From positions 1 to 51,045 of the IMG/VR virus record IMGVR_UViG_3300023174_000234: a stretch of 51,045 bases of DNA. The stretch is one strand, 5' to 3'. Shown here in pieces: positions 48,866 to 51,045 of this stretch (position 1 is its first letter; the number at the start of each line of letters is the position of its first letter). Below the pieces are notes generated by a model. The model did no database searches. It saw nothing but the letters and a program-made list of their open reading frames with translations, and had not been told where the DNA came from. The translations under genes were made by a program, and so were the position numbers. This stretch comes from a virus.

Positions 48866-49102
48866 CTACCAAGTATTGATGTTGCTCTTCCTGTTTCTTT
48901 TCTTGATATCTTTAAGCAGGTCACGAAATCCACCCTCTGGCTTCTTAAGGCCAAGGCGAGTCGGATCTCCTAATGCAGGAGCGTGCAAGATCGTCTGTTT
49001 AATGTGAGGGTTTAGTTGGAGATACTCTTCTTTTGCGGCGATAGACATGAAGTCTTCAAAGTGTTCATCTGTTTCAGTATTATGAAACGTGTAAATGGGC
49101 AT
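48866..49102 (-). CDS. Small conserved T4-like protein, FmdB-like start without cysteines
   Basis: The 78-residue protein begins MPIYTFHNTETDEHFEDFMSI, like the FmdB-type zinc ribbon, but has no zinc cysteines, so the ribbon must be absent or reduced. The middle KEEYLQLNPHIKQTI and a C-terminal GDPTRLGLKKPEGGFRDLL are common to a small family in T4-like cyanophages with unknown function. It precedes phoH with 12 nt. The RBS is GGAGATC. Confidence 0.72.
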   Translation of the reverse strand: MPIYTFHNTETDEHFEDFMSIAAKEEYLQLNPHIKQTILHAPALGDPTRLGLKKPEGGFRDLLKDIKKRNRKSNINTW

Positions 49103-49146
49103 GAGATCTCCTATTGAGTCACTGTATACATCTTATACTCATATTT

Positions 49147-49175
49147 ATTCTACCAAAGATCTCAGAAGATGTACA
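49147..49175 (-). promoter_or_regulatory. Early-type promoter for the 78-aa gene-phoH-nuclease operon
   Basis: The minus strand has TGTACA, 17 nt, then TAGAAT, about 45 nt before the ATG at 49102. Its -35 abuts the rightward box CATAAATA. Confidence 0.72.
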
Positions 49176-49183
49176 CATAAATA
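49176..49183 (+). promoter_or_regulatory. Possible late promoter, CATAAATA, for the rightward unit
   Basis: One mismatch to TATAAATA, 31 nt before the ATG at 49214. A 6-bp hairpin (TTCCAA/TTGGAA, 49190-49208) lies between box and start and covers the only weak ribosome binding site. Confidence 0.45.
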
Positions 49184-49213
49184 AAAGGATTCCAACTTCC
49201 GATTGGAAAGTCC

Positions 49214-49534
49214 ATGACTGTATTACAATTTCCAAAGAAAAATGATCTACCATCTACTGCCGAAGAAGCAAAAGAGAAGCTTCTGGAGGTGAGGAGTAGA
49301 TTCGCTCTCGACATATCTACGGATATATTCGAGACCGTGATATCAGAGATGATGAATTATGGTATCAAAGTACGTACTGACGACATCTATCAAAAAGATC
49401 TCGTATTCCTAGCAGAGTCACTTAACTCCATTCTTCTGAGATACGTCGGCGGAAAGCATGACTTTCAAGAGATAGCCGAGAAGCTAATTAACATCGAAGA
49501 CGAAGACGAAGAAAGCGACGATAAAGAAGAATAG
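49214..49534 (+). CDS. Unknown small acidic protein
   Basis: The 106-residue product has an N-terminal VLQFPKKNDLP, helical middle (FALDISTDIFETVISEMMNYGI) and a very acidic end (DEDEESDDKEE) that may mimic DNA or bind a basic partner. I recall similar small proteins in T4-like cyanophages with no function. It precedes RNase H. A hairpin covers the start region. Confidence 0.65.
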   Translation: MTVLQFPKKNDLPSTAEEAKEKLLEVRSRFALDISTDIFETVISEMMNYGIKVRTDDIYQKDLVFLAESLNSILLRYVGGKHDFQEIAEKLINIEDEDEESDDKEE

Positions 49535-49537
49535 TGA

Positions 49538-49566
49538 TGTACATCTCTAAAAAAATGTGATATATA
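49538..49566 (+). promoter_or_regulatory. Early-type promoter for RNase H
   Basis: TGTACA (49538-49543), exactly 17 nt, then TATATA (49561-49566), 34 nt before the RNase H start. It is the plus-strand member of the 17-nt-spaced family. Confidence 0.7.
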
Positions 49567-49599
49567 TTGAGTATCTGAATATATCATAACGGACTTGAC

Positions 49600-50466
49600 A
49601 TGATCATCGTCGACTTAAATCAAGTCTGCATCTCTAACTTAATGGTGCAGATAGGCAATCATCAAAACACGAAGCTCGAAGAGACTCTGCTTCGTCACAT
49701 GATTCTAAATTCCATTCGAGGAATTAATCGTAAGTTCTCGAGTGAGTATGGTGAATTGATCATCGCGTGTGACAGTCGTAAGAACTGGCGGCGTGAGGTA
49801 TTTCCCTTCTACAAGGCGAATCGTCGCAAGGATCGCGACTCGTCTGAGCTCGACTGGCAGGAGATCTTTCAGTCTCTGAATAAGATCCGCGCCGAGCTTC
49901 GAGACTTCTTTCCATACCGCGTGCTCGAGGTCGAAGGAGCAGAAGCCGACGACGTAATCGCCACTCTGTGCAAGAAGCACGGCGTGCATCTCATGGGCGA
50001 GAACACTGAGAAGATCTTGATCGTCTCCGGTGACAAGGACTTCGGACAGCTACAGTCTTACGCCAACGTAGAGCAGTACGATCCGGTAAAGAAGAAGTTC
50101 ATCAAGACTCCGAATCCTACTCGCTTCATCATGGAGCACATCATTCGTGGTGATCGTGGTGACGGTGTACCTAATTTCCTGAGCTCTGATGACTGCTTGG
50201 TCACAGGTGAGCGTCAGAAGCCAATCACTACCAAGAAGATCGAGGCTTGGGTCAGACAGAAGCCTGAGGAGTTCTGCGACGAGAAGATGCTTCGCGGATA
50301 CAGGCGCAATCAGCAACTAATCGACTTCGCATTTATTCCTGATACTCTGGAAGAAGAGATCATGAATAAATATGTTCAAGAGCAAGGTAAGAATCGCTCT
50401 AAGCTGTTTAACTATTTCATAGAATACAAGTTAAAGAATCTTATGGAATACATCAATGAATTTTGA
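49600..50466 (+). CDS. rnh: RNase H (T4 Rnh-type 5'-3' exonuclease)
   Basis: This 288-residue enzyme of the FEN-1/5'-nuclease family removes RNA primers from lagging-strand fragments. Metal-binding residues are visible: Asp5 in MIIVDLNQ, Asp58 in IIACDSRKNWRREVFP, Glu115 with Asp117-Asp118 in EGAEADDVIATL, Asp145 and Asp147 in IVSGDKDFGQLQ, and Asp185 and Asp188 in RGDRGDGVPNF. T4 Rnh is 305 aa. It opens the operon after its own promoter at 49538; the next gene starts 8 nt after its stop. The start has no clear ribosome binding site (GGACTTGAC). Confidence 0.96.
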   Translation: MIIVDLNQVCISNLMVQIGNHQNTKLEETLLRHMILNSIRGINRKFSSEYGELIIACDSRKNWRREVFPFYKANRRKDRDSSELDWQEIFQSLNKIRAELRDFFPYRVLEVEGAEADDVIATLCKKHGVHLMGENTEKILIVSGDKDFGQLQSYANVEQYDPVKKKFIKTPNPTRFIMEHIIRGDRGDGVPNFLSSDDCLVTGERQKPITTKKIEAWVRQKPEEFCDEKMLRGYRRNQQLIDFAFIPDTLEEEIMNKYVQEQGKNRSKLFNYFIEYKLKNLMEYINEF

Positions 50467-50474
50467 GGTTTACG

Positions 50475-50888
50475 ATGCCTAATAGGACAGTGTACTACGT
50501 TCTCGGTAAGATCAATGAATTACCGAAAGCAGAGAGAGCCATGGCTCTAGCGACCAACGATTATCCTGCAGTCAGAGCAGTCTTGGTCCATATGTTCCAC
50601 CCGGATATTAAGTTCTTGCTACCTGAGGGCGAGCCTCCGTACAAGAAGAGCCAGTTCGAAGATCCTGGCCGGCTGTATGTCGACTACAAGAAGTTCTATC
50701 TCTTCTGCGACGGCGGCCATCCATCTATTACTCAACACAAGCGCGAACAGTTATTCGTAAATCTTCTGGAGTCAGTCGATCCAGACGAAGCAGAGCTTCT
50801 CATTGCGATGAAAGAGAAGAAGAGTCCTTTTAAGAATATCACACCCGCACTAGTCAAGGAGGCCTTTCCAGGGTTGCTACCAACATGA
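50475..50888 (+). CDS. DUF6433-like conserved T4-type protein
   Basis: The ATG at 50475 (MPNRTVYYVLGK) has GAGG seven bases upstream, so the TTG at 50463 is not used. The 137-residue protein contains PAVRAVLVHMFHPDIKFLLPEGEPPYK, FYLFCDGGHPSITQHKREQLFVNLLESV and an ending ITPALVKEAFPGL, a pattern I recall from the DUF6433 family common in T4-like phages. The role is unknown. It overlaps the following gene (ATGA). Confidence 0.82.
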   Translation: MPNRTVYYVLGKINELPKAERAMALATNDYPAVRAVLVHMFHPDIKFLLPEGEPPYKKSQFEDPGRLYVDYKKFYLFCDGGHPSITQHKREQLFVNLLESVDPDEAELLIAMKEKKSPFKNITPALVKEAFPGLLPT

Positions 50889-51045
50889 AAAGACGCAATA
50901 CGCAGAAGTTTTGGGACGAAGACGACTACGGCAATCATTTCGATTACGAGTCTTACAGAAAAGTTGAAGAGGATCGGCAGAGGAAACAAACCCGACACAT
51001 GAAGAACGCGTTGCGGGCAAAGAATATTCAAGCTTTGGATGACTA
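50885..51045 (+). CDS. Small basic protein, 3' end at or beyond the window
   Basis: The frame starts with ATGA overlap and reads MKRRNTQKFWDEDDYGNHFD, then YRKVEEDRQRKQTRH and ends in KNIQALDDY-like text at the window edge (53 codons plus TA, possibly the stop). Small proteins with the same MKRxNxxxxWDxxDYG start follow DUF6433 genes in many T4-like phages. Function unknown. Confidence 0.65.
   Translation, partial: MKRRNTQKFWDEDDYGNHFDYESYRKVEEDRQRKQTRHMKNALRAKNIQALDD

Overview
The window is a continuous stretch of a T4-superfamily myovirus (contractile-tail phage) genome. It carries homologues of T4 genes 67 (partial), 20, 19, 18, 17, 16, 15, 14, 13, 8, 6, 25, 53, 48, 4, 54, 32, 59, 33 and rnh, with gp7-, gp27-, gp26- and gp29-like proteins at the expected places. 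Several accessory proteins (a DUF4815-type tail protein, a DUF6433-type protein, an MGME1-like nuclease, PhoH) are of the kind seen in marine and rhizobial T4-like phages. A circularly permuted, two-piece tmRNA of the alphaproteobacterial type lies at 45.9-46.3 kb, so an alphaproteobacterial host is the best inference. The host is not otherwise identifiable from the sequence.

Layout. 1-9.4 kb (minus strand): prohead core, portal, tail tube, sheath, terminase, and the neck and tail-completion genes. 9.4-17.6 kb (minus): a possible internal virion protein, a GH19 endolysin, a small virion protein, a PAAR tip, a Coq4-like protein, two unknowns, a glycine-rich gp38-like adhesin and a long repeat-rich tail fibre. 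17.6-38.1 kb (minus): tail-peripheral and baseplate genes, including two halves of what is usually one DUF4815 tail protein, the first ending in a Hint (intein-like) domain, and a central spike spread over several ORFs with two different peptidoglycan-hydrolase domains. 38.2-42.6 kb (plus): head completion, a virion protein, the tube initiator, a probable tail-assembly chaperone pair joined by a -1 frameshift, and a probable tape measure. A bidirectional terminator at 42.65 kb closes this unit. 42.7-45.9 kb (minus): replication and late-transcription factors (gp32, gp59, gp33), a holin candidate, a SleB-like hydrolase and small genes. 45.9-46.3 kb: the tmRNA. 46.4-47.4 kb (plus): three small membrane proteins. 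47.4-49.1 kb (minus): MGME1-like nuclease, PhoH and a small conserved protein. 49.2-51.0 kb (plus): a small acidic protein, RNase H, a DUF6433-like protein and a truncated small gene.

Regulation. T4-type late promoter boxes (TATAAATA and one-base variants) stand 20-60 nt before many structural transcription units, consistent with the gp33 co-activator encoded here. A second class has a -35 of TGTACA (TTGACA for gene 32), exactly 17 nt, and a -10 of TAGAAT, TATAAA or TATATA. It precedes genes 32 and 33, the tmRNA, the phoH-side operon and RNase H, and is probably read by host sigma-70-type polymerase early in infection.

The points most worth a second look are the Hint domain at the break of the DUF4815 protein, the permuted tmRNA with its tag ANDNEGIAYALAA, the T9 slippery site joining two chaperone-like frames, the Coq4 homologue inside the tail cluster, and the shared 17-nt-spaced promoter family.
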